Shown here: positions 21,495-29,153 of the stretch, piece after piece
How the letters are laid out: each line of letters opens with the position of its first letter
How positions within the stretch are numbered: position 1 is the stretch's first letter
NCBI GenBank assembly: GCA_001969505.1
Contig: LSSK01000698.1
Coordinates: 1-29,153 of the forward strand
Origin: Zancudomyces culisetae
Taxonomy: Eukaryota > Kickxellomycota > Harpellomycetes > Harpellales > Legeriomycetaceae
Reading direction: 5' to 3'
Length of the DNA: 29,153 nt
Position numbers and translations under genes: made by a program
The notes under the pieces: model-generated
Database searches by the model: none
Seen by the model: only the letters and a program-made list of their open reading frames with translations
Told to the model about the DNA's origin: nothing

Positions 21495-22526
21495 ATGTTT
21501 AAGGCCTGGGCATGTGACGAACCAAAAGGTACATTGCACGAATGGAGCTATGAGCCAAGACCATTGGGACCAAATGATGTAGAGCTCAAGGTTATTTGTT
21601 GTGGAATTTGTGGTTCAGATATCCACACCATGGATTCTGATTGGGGACCGACCAAGTATCCAGTAGTAGTAGGCCATGAGATCATAGGAACCGTGGTTTC
21701 AAAGGGCGATGCAGTAACCAACCTTCAGGTTGGTGACAGAGTCGGTGTAGGAGCTCAGGTGGCTGCCTGTCTCAAATCAGATTGTACAGCATGTTCAAGG
21801 GAGTTGGACCCTCATTGTCCTGAGAGTGTCTTCACATACAATGGTGTCTACGCTGACGGAGCAAGTTCATATGGTGGATATTCTGAAGCTGTAAGAGTTG
21901 ACGCAAACTATGCATTCAAGATTCCAGAAAAGATAAGCTCCGCTGAGGCTGCCCCACTGATGTGTGCTGGTGCGACCGTGTTCACACCAATGCTTAAGTT
22001 TGGATTGAAGAAGGGAGACCGTGTCGGTGTTGTGGGAATTGGAGGTCTCGGCCATTTGGCAATCCAATACGCCAGTGCTTTGGGATGTGAGGTAACTGCA
22101 TTCTCACACTCGCCAAACAAGAAGGAGGAGAGCATGAAGCTTGGTGCTCACAAGTTTGTGATTACAAAGAATGAAGATGAATCCAAAAGCTGTGTGAAAT
22201 CCTTGGATTATCTATTTGTAACCTCAAACTCCAGCTCTAACGACTATGCAACATTCTTTTCATGGGTTGACTTTGGAGGAAAAATTTGCCTGTTGGCAGT
22301 ACCAGCTGCGGATTTGGTATTGAAACCATTCCTGTTTATTTCCTATGAAGTATATCTCGGTGGATCACTTATCGGTGGTGTAGATTCCATTAAGAAAACA
22401 CTGGAGTTTTCAGCCGAACACAACATTCGACCAGTGATCGAAAGGCTCCCAATGAGCTCTTGTAACGAAGGTGTTCAAAGAGTTAGAGATGGAAAGGTCA
22501 GATATAGAGTTGTTCTCGAAAACTAA
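21495..22526 (+). CDS. Zinc-dependent alcohol dehydrogenase, cinnamyl-alcohol-dehydrogenase (CAD/Adh6) family, 343 aa
   Basis: A complete intron-less medium-chain dehydrogenase. Catalytic zinc ligands are Cys39 (GICGSDIH), His61-Glu62 (GHE) and Cys157 (APLMCAG). Structural-zinc cysteines are Cys92, Cys97, Cys100 and Cys108; the first gap is four residues instead of the usual two. The Rossmann motif GIGGLGH (181-187) is followed by a Ser-His-Ser segment and a basic stretch (SHSPNKKEES) at the end of the second beta strand, which in this family favours NADP(H) over NAD(H). Members reduce aldehydes (cinnamaldehyde, fusel or furan aldehydes) to alcohols in the cytosol; the exact substrate is not readable from sequence. 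Length fits the family (about 350). A TATA box about 100 bp upstream and GC-richer codon use suggest high expression. Confidence 0.93.
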   Translation: MFKAWACDEPKGTLHEWSYEPRPLGPNDVELKVICCGICGSDIHTMDSDWGPTKYPVVVGHEIIGTVVSKGDAVTNLQVGDRVGVGAQVAACLKSDCTACSRELDPHCPESVFTYNGVYADGASSYGGYSEAVRVDANYAFKIPEKISSAEAAPLMCAGATVFTPMLKFGLKKGDRVGVVGIGGLGHLAIQYASALGCEVTAFSHSPNKKEESMKLGAHKFVITKNEDESKSCVKSLDYLFVTSNSSSNDYATFFSWVDFGGKICLLAVPAADLVLKPFLFISYEVYLGGSLIGGVDSIKKTLEFSAEHNIRPVIERLPMSSCNEGVQRVRDGKVRYRVVLEN

Positions 22527-23031
22527 GTTGCTCACTTCTTGTAATTCTTTTATTTTTAGTTAGTCTAGCGTTGCTTTAGTATAGTTTCTTTAGGGTGATT
22601 TTTGATAAACAAAGTTTATTTGTAAATGCGTTCATCTTGGATGGTCTTTTTTATTTTTTAATTGCTGGGCCTATGTGCACCTCGTCTAGTGAAGTGGGTG
22701 TGGTTTTGTAAATTGTGTGCAAACAACCCAAATAAACCTATTCAAAGCTGGTCTCGGATATGGGTGAGGTATGAATCTAGATTTGGTTATTAGCCATTGC
22801 AATTAAAATTTGCATTATAATCATGAAAAATATATAACTTTAATGGTTGTTATTTGCAATTAGTAAGTGTAGTTGTTTCAGACATATCTCATTGGCATTA
22901 ATATGGTACTGGATTTAGGTTGACCACCTCGAATTTATTTGAAAAATTGATGTATGTAATGTTTTATATTTACCAACTATTCTAAATAGCTCTATAGTCA
23001 GAAAATTGATAAGTAATAATGAGTTTGCTAT
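22527..23031. other. Spacer between convergent ADH and small secreted protein genes
   Basis: About 500 bp between two 3' ends, AT-rich. No gene seen. Confidence 0.5.
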
Positions 23032-23472
23032 TTAAAAATATGGAGAAATCCAAGCGTAAGATGTCGCATAACCTCTGATTTGATAAGAAAAGTCACTAAT
23101 CTGACTTGTAATTCTTCTAGATACTACATGACATCTGCCCATACAATTAGGCAGAGTGCAAAACATCACAACGCCTTTCTTTCCACGCACATTACCCATT
23201 CTCACGCCTCTAAACTGAGACGCCGAATAGCATTTGTTTGGTCTGGCATAGAAAGTGCCTTGTGGTAGTCTAAACTTGGTAGAGCGAAATAGGATCATTT
23301 GCATCCTTCTTTTTTTGGGACGCATCTCATTAAACTTGGACTCATTGACACTGCTTTTGCCTGACCCTTGTACATCTTGATTCTGTGCATTCTGTGCATT
23401 CTGTGAATCCTGTACACTGTAAGCAAATGTTGAGCTAAGTACCAGAGCGGTTAGGACTGCTGACTTGATCAT
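23032..23472 (-). CDS. Small secreted basic protein with four cysteines, 146 aa
   Basis: The minus-strand frame begins with a clear signal peptide (residues 1 to about 18, MIKSAVLTALVLSSTFAYS). A short Gln/Asn/Ser-rich acidic stretch (20-48) contains the repeat QNAQNAQN. A dibasic KKRR at 53-56 is a plausible Kex2-type cleavage site, so the mature form may be residues 57-146. That part is strongly basic and has exactly four cysteines (81, 105, 110, 114), three of them in FCTLPNCMGRC, enough for two disulfides. No family is recognised. The layout (signal, pro-region, dibasic site, small Cys-stabilised core) is typical of secreted fungal peptides that act outside the cell, but activity cannot be inferred. 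A TATA-type element sits about 95 bp upstream. Confidence 0.75.
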   Translation of the reverse strand: MIKSAVLTALVLSSTFAYSVQDSQNAQNAQNQDVQGSGKSSVNESKFNEMRPKKRRMQMILFRSTKFRLPQGTFYARPNKCYSASQFRGVRMGNVRGKKGVVMFCTLPNCMGRCHVVSRRITSQISDFSYQIRGYATSYAWISPYF

Positions 23473-23567
23473 TTTTGGGAGGTTTTCTTGATTTTGTTCT
23501 AATTTAGATTGTATAGCCTTAAAGGGATGCGATATGGACTTTTAGAAATCTTGAAAATTTTTGTGGT

Positions 23568-23575
23568 TTATATAC
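23568..23575 (-). promoter_or_regulatory. TATA box of the small secreted protein gene
   Basis: On the minus strand the sequence reads TATATAAA, about 95-100 bp before the ATG at 23472. Confidence 0.5.
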
Positions 23576-25145
23576 TTTCACAACTGAAGAGGCTACTAGA
23601 AAACATATTAATACCAAAGTATGTTTATCCACTAGTATTAATATTCTGGCCTTAATATTAACTTTGTTTTTGTTATTCTTTAAATAATAGTAGTCTAAAC
23701 AGCTATCAATGTTTATTTTACAAGTGCCTAGGCTCATGCTTTTTTGAGTTACACAAATATTAATTAATTTATTCGAGATAAAAAGTGATAAGCAGTAGCA
23801 ATATTAAAATAAACATATTGATCATCGCGAAAGATTCTTTAATAACAATGTTGCATACTTTTTAAGATATTGTTGGCTTGTTGGCCCTAGAAAAAGTATA
23901 AAACTAGTTTTGTCTTTTTTTTTTGGCCATTTATCCCAGCTATAACAACAATATAGTTTGTATTCATATTTTATTTATTACATTTTTTTAAATTAACATT
24001 CGCTCTTGTCACTACATACTCCAAAGTTCATTACAATACCACCCACAATTTGCATTTTTTGCTAAGGTGATCCCATTTGTTTATTTTTTCAATATCTCGA
24101 ACTTGAAAAGGTATGGAAAAATGTGCTTGACCTGGTACAAAATCCAATTAGTTTGAAATAGGCAATATATGTGTTATAAGATATTCGCACATTGAAAAAA
24201 CCAAAAAATATTGACCTAGATATGCTCAAATATATTTACTGATTTGCAAACAACATAGTATGTACTTTACTTGGATAGTAGATCAATTTTTCTGTCTCGG
24301 CCCAGAATATCAATAAATTACCCTCTAATTAAAAGAATCGATTTAGGGGGTATTTATTTGTTGTTAAATGCCTGGGTTCAAGTAATGGCAATATTATCAA
24401 ATTATTTCTATTTGAGTACTTGGTGGATGTTCTTATATTGAGACTAGACTAGGAAATTAGAATAAAGGATTATTCAAGTTGTTATATCCATGACCTGTGA
24501 CTGTGAGAAAAAAAAGCTATACAAAAAAGCTATGACGTATATTTTGAGTAAACCAACTATGTTTGAACTAGCTTAATATTAGTTTTGCATGTAAAAGTTA
24601 TGTTTATTTATTTGAGAAATCCGAAGCTTAAATTCGACTGATATAACAATTATCAACTAGTGATAATAGGAATAATTTAATTCCAATAGAAAATAGAGAA
24701 AAATACAAAAGTCACGATATGAATCCAAAGTAAAGATATCCATTCCAGAAAGGTAAAATAAAACACATTAGAATAGAAGATGTATAATGAAATGATCATA
24801 AAGGGTATATCGATTGAAAACGTATTAAGGAAACTGTAAAAATAAATATTATATGAAAAGATGGAATAGTGAGTTTATGTACAGAAAGTACTTTTATTTT
24901 ATTGAGTAAAATGCTGGTACTTTATGAATATTGACCCATATATTTTTAATGTAATAATATTTCCAAGTTGATTGCGTGTTTGCAATGTGGTATACTCATT
25001 TATGAAGAGTAATGAAATATTAGATATATTATATTTGAGATCGACTTTATAAATTGGTTAAAGATCTCAAATGTATGAGTACGAAATTCAATGGAATCAG
25101 AACTCTAAAATGCATATTTAATCATTTCCAAAAAACAATAGCGTA
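23576..25145. other. Long AT-rich spacer, no gene seen
   Basis: About 1.6 kb, the longest featureless stretch of the window. It has many short A and T runs, no open frame over 60 codons except near its ends, and no recognisable transposon protein, tRNA or tandem repeat. A decayed, no longer readable insertion is possible. Confidence 0.5.
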
Positions 25146-25150
25146 TAAGA

Positions 25151-26712
25151 ATGAAGAAAAGTTAGGCGTGTTGGCAAAGCCGGACATCTATTAGCTTTTT
25201 AAAGGTATTTTCATAATTATTTATGGGTATCATTGAGATTCTTAGAGGAAAAATTATTTATGTGAAATGTAGATGTGTATAAGAATAATAGGATTTATCA
25301 AAGGATATATTTGAAGTAAAAAAACAGGAATTAGGGAATCACAAATGAAAACATTCGAGAAAGGTTTCAAGCAAGTAATAGCGATTTGGAAGAAGGAGGC
25401 GAAGGTCAAAATGAAGAAATCCAACAAATACAAGAAAGTAACAATGAGAGCGAAGGGGAGGAAGACCAGGAGCAAAATGTCATAGAAAGTGAGGAAACCA
25501 GTGGTGAAGAGGGTGTAGAGGAGTCAAGTATTGGAAAGAGAGTAACCCGTAGTAGCAACAGTAAAAGTAAAAACAAGAAAATCAAGATTGATCTAAAGGG
25601 GAGCAAATCCAAGGGAAAAGACTACGAAAGCGATGTGGAAGGAAACAAAAGAAAAAAAAGACTTGTAATTGAATCCTCAAACAGAGATAATGAAGGGTTG
25701 AACACCAGTTCAGCGAGAAAGGGTGGTCGCGCTGAGTATTGTTCAATGTGTAAAGCCAAATTCTTGGTACGGAAAGGGTCAATGGATGATAATGGTAAAG
25801 GAAGGATACTATGTCCAACCTGTGACAAATACATGAAAAAATATGAACAAGCGAAACAAAATCGCGAGTTAAAAAAACAAGGCGTGTCAGTCAGTTCTGT
25901 GTCACAGCTTAGAAAAAATGTAAGAGCAGCCACAAATACAGCAAAGATAAACAACGGAACTGGAATGAAAAAGACAACGCGGAAAAAGAAGGTGGTGAAA
26001 ACTGAAGACGGGTTATTAGAGATAGATTTGGGTATTCCCAGTTTGCAGGATTTATGTGTTCGAGTAATTGGGAAACATATAAAGGATTTCACTTCATTTG
26101 AAGATATCTCTTCAGATGCCATGAATAAAGTGTGTAGGATTATTAGTAAATATCGGCTTTTGGATAACGACACACTTCAGCTCTTCTTAACACCAACGCA
26201 GGAACAAAGAACAGACCTAGTGTTGTATGACTGCACAAAAATAGATGCGAATGGGTTATTGAGATTTTATGATTCTGCTAGTGGAAAACGAATTAAGCGG
26301 TTTTTCACTCGTTCATTTGGATTTGGGTGGAGTTTACGATCTTGGTGACAATGCTTTAATTTCCAGTCTCAGGCATTCTGGCTCTACTCTGCAATATTTG
26401 AGTCTACACTCTGCGGATCAATTTTTAAGTAACAATGGCCTTTCTGCCTTTTCTGGTACTTTTCTTTTCAGTACAGACGAGGATAATAATAGCAGCAAAG
26501 GTAAAAATAACACAGGCACAAACAATTCTCAACTGAAAACACCACCGACAGTTACTCTTCCAACATGCAAAAACCTACACACACCAAACCTTTCATTTGT
26601 AAGGTCTACTGATCACTCTGCCATCACCACTCTTTTCTCTAATTGCCCTAGTTTATCTACAATGTTTATGAATAGGAAACCCGAAAGCCATCCCACTAAC
26701 TCCTTAGTCTGA
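25151..26712 (+). pseudogene. RAD7: Damaged RAD7-like gene (global-genome nucleotide excision repair)
   Basis: The main frame (open from 25335 to the stop at 26348) encodes an acidic/basic N-terminus, a zinc-binding pair CSMC ... CPTC (about 25740-25824) and the Rad7-type segment IPSLQDLCVRVIGKHIKDF ... AMNKVCRIISKYRLL that precedes the leucine-rich repeats. The repeats continue in the next frame: after KRIKR (about 26296) the other frame reads GFSLVHLDLGGVYDLGDNAL and LQYLSLHSAD, then CKNLHTPNLSF and NCPSLSTMFM, and stops at 26712. A one-base indel, possibly in the T5 run at 26301-26305, would explain the switch. Only two or three repeats remain, far fewer than in Rad7, and a Ser/Asn/Thr-rich stretch interrupts them. 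A possible first exon (25151-25204, SFLK joined to GITNENIRERF) has an in-frame TAG. Rad7 with Rad16 recognises lesions in silent chromatin. Sequencing error remains possible. Confidence 0.65.
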
Positions 26713-28029
26713 TTGGTCGTGAACCTGGTAGTTTTCAATAGAGATTTATTGTTCTTCCTATAATGTTGGATATCTATTAATATGTATAGCATTTTATATT
26801 TGGTGGGTTTCTGAATTTTAGTTTTACCTAATAATGTGCTAATTTATTCAAAATCCTTATACAATATTTTAGGTTCCAAAGTAGGTTCCGTAAAAATTAG
26901 CGAACGAATCTATTTATTTTTGGGGTTATTGAACTATGGATATGCTAGGTTTCCAAAGTTGAAATTATTTGATGAAAATGATGAAATTCAGTGGAGAATA
27001 CATTTAATTGTATTTGGATTAAGATTTATAACAATTACAACTATTAGCTTATTTTTTAATTAAAAAGTTTTATGAAAATATATAACATATTGTAATTCAG
27101 AACAGGATTAAAGACTCAGATTTATAAAAAATTACTCCAAGCAATTACGACTAGTTGGCATAAAAAAACGTCTATTTTGTTAAAATTTTGTTCGCTATGC
27201 ATATTTCATTTTACAAAATAGCTTAGATAAGTGGTTGTTAGAGGCCAAAAATAGAGCAAATTCTATGATTTTTAACATTACTTCAAGTAGTTACATCCCG
27301 AGGTTCTATTTTTGTTTAAACTACTAATTTTTAACCATGTACTATAGGTCAATGAGGAGTTTGTAGCCAGAAAAGTTGAAAACGATCTTTCAAAAGATTA
27401 ATAAGTTATTAGCATGTTTAAAAACACCAGTGAATTTATAGTTACATGGTTGATAGTAAAAGCCTTAAAAGTTGAATCCAAATGTGTGCCCGATCTTAAG
27501 ATTTTCAGAGTAAAACAGACGGATTGTTGTTTTTGGTCTGGTATCACGTATTTACGTGGTAGAGGTGCTACCTCATGATAGTTTTAGCGACATTGTTATA
27601 AAATTATAATCTAGAAATAGAATCAGTAGGTCTACATAAAATTAAAGCAAATATGCATTGTTATAAGAAAATGATCGTAATACATCCACTATGAGTGAAA
27701 CAAGACATTGTGTAAATGCTAATGATTCATTCGCTATTTTTTTGCCCTCTTTGATCAAAATAAAAAAAAAAACTTTTTGGATTCAAAATGCCATAATTCC
27801 AATATATTTTTCGATTAAATTATAAATCGCCTTTTCCCTCTACCTTACAAAAAAACTTTCAATGTTAACATAATTGCTCTATATCTTCAAAACTATAAAT
27901 AGATGATGCTAAAGATATCGTGAAAAAGAGCTGAAGAGCGTTATATTTATAAACTTTATTTAAAATTAGAACACTAAATTGGAGTTGATGTATAGGGTTA
28001 ATAGACCGAAAAAAAATGGAGGAGATTTG
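26713..28029. other. AT-rich spacer after the RAD7-like remnant
   Basis: About 1.3 kb. One plus-strand frame (26836-27063) contains a protein-like stretch (FDENDEIQWRIHLIVFGLRF) but has no proper ATG context and no known motif; it might be debris. Otherwise no gene, repeat or RNA is recognised. Confidence 0.45.
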
Positions 28030-28037
28030 TATATAAA
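28030..28037 (+). promoter_or_regulatory. TATA box of the Ser-rich wall protein gene
   Basis: TATATAAA, 101-108 bp before the ATG at 28138. Confidence 0.55.
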
Positions 28038-28137
28038 CCATTACTATTTACCAGAATAGACAATCAAAATTCATAGTCATTTTACATTCATTACGAATAA
28101 GTAACTTTCTATACTTCAACCAGAGGCTTCAATAAAA

Positions 28138-29153
28138 ATGAGACCACAAGCATATACAGCATCCATATCATTGATATTAGCCAGCTTGCTTTCACCGATA
28201 GTGAGAGCATCTACCTCAAGTGGAGCTGGAAGTGTAAACTGTTCAGACTCGATCAGTCAAATAGAGATTATACAGGGATCTGGTGATAGTTCAGTTATCA
28301 ATTACAGCTGGGACAATGCTATTGATGTTACTTGCCCAGCACAAGACTACCTTGTTACGTTTGATATTGATCAAACTTCTGATATTTATTTTGCAATCAG
28401 CACACAAAAAACTTTGCTCACTGGTAGTGATGTTATTGAAGGTGTGATTGGTGTAAATACAGGAACATGGTACATTGGATCTTCGGTGTACTCCAAGGAA
28501 GAAGATGTCATGTCAGGTGCGGCAGATACTCAAAAAATATATGTTCAAATCGATAGCTCAGGTGTCAACATTGGGTTGGTAGGAAGCAGTACACCAGTAC
28601 TAACACTATCCTCAAGTGATTATGACGTCAGCACATTTACAAATTCACCAACCGTTTGGCTTGCATTTGGAGCTGAGAATGATTCAGCAAAGGTTCAAAA
28701 TGTGGCATACAGCTGTAACGAATCTACCTGTGTAAGTCCATCATCAACTGAATCATCATCAGCTGAATCATCCTCAACCGAGTCTTCATCAACCGATTCT
28801 TCATCAACAGAATCATCCTCAACCGAGCCATCTTCAACCGATTCTTCATCAACAGAATCAAACTCAACTGAATCAAGCTCAACCGAGTCTTCATCAACCG
28901 AGCCATCTTCAACTGAATCAAGCTCAACCGAGTCTTCATCAACTGAGTCATCATCAACTGAGTCATCATCAACAGAATCATCATCAACAGAATCATCATC
29001 AACCGAGTCATCCTCAACTGATTCATCATCAACTGAGTCAAGCTCAACCGAGTCTTCATCAATAGAGTCTTCATCAACCGAGCCATCCTCAACCGAGTCT
29101 TCATCAACTGAGTCAAGCTCAACCGATTCTTCATCAACAGACTCATCATCAAC
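28138..29153 (+). CDS. Secreted Ser/Thr-rich repeat protein, probable cell-wall or surface protein (partial, runs off window)
   Basis: The frame is open from the ATG at 28138 to the window end (338 codons so far, no stop). Residues 1 to about 24 form a signal peptide (hydrophobic SLILASLLSPIVRA). Residues 25 to about 200 form a beta-rich looking domain with four cysteines (35, 66, 193, 198), several N-glycosylation sequons (NCS, NYS, NES) and motifs such as YFAIST and GTWYIGSSVYS; I do not recognise its fold. From residue 202 on the protein is an array of SSTES-type pentapeptides (variants SSTDS, SSTEP, SSAES, NSTES, SSIES), expected to be heavily O-mannosylated and extended. This layout, head domain plus Ser/Thr stalk, is that of fungal wall or adhesin proteins, often ended by a GPI signal, which would lie beyond the window. 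A TATA box lies about 100 bp upstream. Confidence 0.8.
   Translation, partial: MRPQAYTASISLILASLLSPIVRASTSSGAGSVNCSDSISQIEIIQGSGDSSVINYSWDNAIDVTCPAQDYLVTFDIDQTSDIYFAISTQKTLLTGSDVIEGVIGVNTGTWYIGSSVYSKEEDVMSGAADTQKIYVQIDSSGVNIGLVGSSTPVLTLSSSDYDVSTFTNSPTVWLAFGAENDSAKVQNVAYSCNESTCVSPSSTESSSAESSSTESSSTDSSSTESSSTEPSSTDSSSTESNSTESSSTESSSTEPSSTESSSTESSSTESSSTESSSTESSSTESSSTESSSTDSSSTESSSTESSSIESSSTEPSSTESSSTESSSTDSSSTDSSS
28741..29153 (+). repeat. 15-bp tandem repeat coding SSTES, about 27 units
   Basis: The unit is TCA TCA ACT GAA TCA with synonymous and a few coding changes (ACC/ACT/ACA, GAG/GAA/GAT, TCC/AGC/TCT). It runs in frame from 28741 to the window edge. Units with the same variant pattern recur as blocks (for example AGC TCA ACC GAG TCT several times), suggesting expansion by unequal exchange. 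The same array creates a long open frame on the minus strand that is not a gene. Confidence 0.9.

Noticed and set aside
26600-26707. Possible intron (GTAAGG ... CACTAAC ... TTAG) at the end of the RAD7-like gene
   Set aside because: Although the signals look good, no frame after the acceptor gives more leucine-rich repeat sequence; stops follow quickly.
28724-29152. Long minus-strand open frame of Met/Leu/Arg repeats
   Set aside because: It is the antisense of the SSTES tandem repeat; composition is dictated by the repeat.

Overview
The window is eukaryotic nuclear DNA from a fungus. It is AT-rich, genes are separated by AT-rich spacers of about 0.5-1.7 kb, and several housekeeping genes carry short GT...TAG spliceosomal introns (69-171 nt). 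A remnant of a non-LTR retrotransposon with a CCHC motif after the reverse transcriptase, many introns in conserved genes and secreted Ser-rich proteins suggest an early-diverging (zygomycete-grade) fungus. I suspect a gut-dwelling Harpellales-type species, but that placement is an impression from protein style, not a demonstrated result.

Layout from left to right: (1) 61-513, 3' remnant of a LINE-like element; (2) 1910-6184 (+), a very long DAGL-type class 3 lipase with one intron, where splicing is needed to add the catalytic His; (3) 6793-8848 (+), gamma-tubulin in 7 exons; (4) 8884-9793 (-), CMS1/CMSS1 ribosome-biogenesis protein in 2 exons, tail-to-tail with gamma-tubulin; (5) 10994-11308 (+), thioredoxin; (6) 12277-12453 (-), a 58-residue single-membrane-span protein; (7) 13356-14536 (+), TMEM33/Pom33 family protein in 4 exons; (8) 14682-15059 (-), an orphan ORF of uncertain status; (9) 15814-16674 (+), a secreted acidic/Ala-rich orphan; (10) 17206-20083 (+), DUS3 tRNA-dihydrouridine synthase in 11 exons; (11) 21495-22526 (+), zinc-dependent CAD-family alcohol dehydrogenase; (12) 23032-23472 (-), a small secreted basic Cys protein with a possible Kex2 propeptide; (13) about 25151-26712 (+), a damaged RAD7-like nucleotide-excision-repair gene with a frameshift and missing leucine-rich repeats; (14) 28138-29153 (+, runs off the end), a secreted Ser/Thr-rich wall-type protein with a 15-bp tandem repeat.

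The genes do not form one pathway. The left and centre are ordinary housekeeping genes (microtubule nucleation, ribosome biogenesis, redox, nuclear envelope/ER, tRNA modification). The right third is more accessory in character: secreted orphans, long AT-rich spacers and a decaying repair gene. Intron-less genes for thioredoxin, ADH and the three secreted proteins have a TATA-type box about 100-130 bp before the start codon. I found no convincing tRNA, rRNA or CRISPR array by eye.
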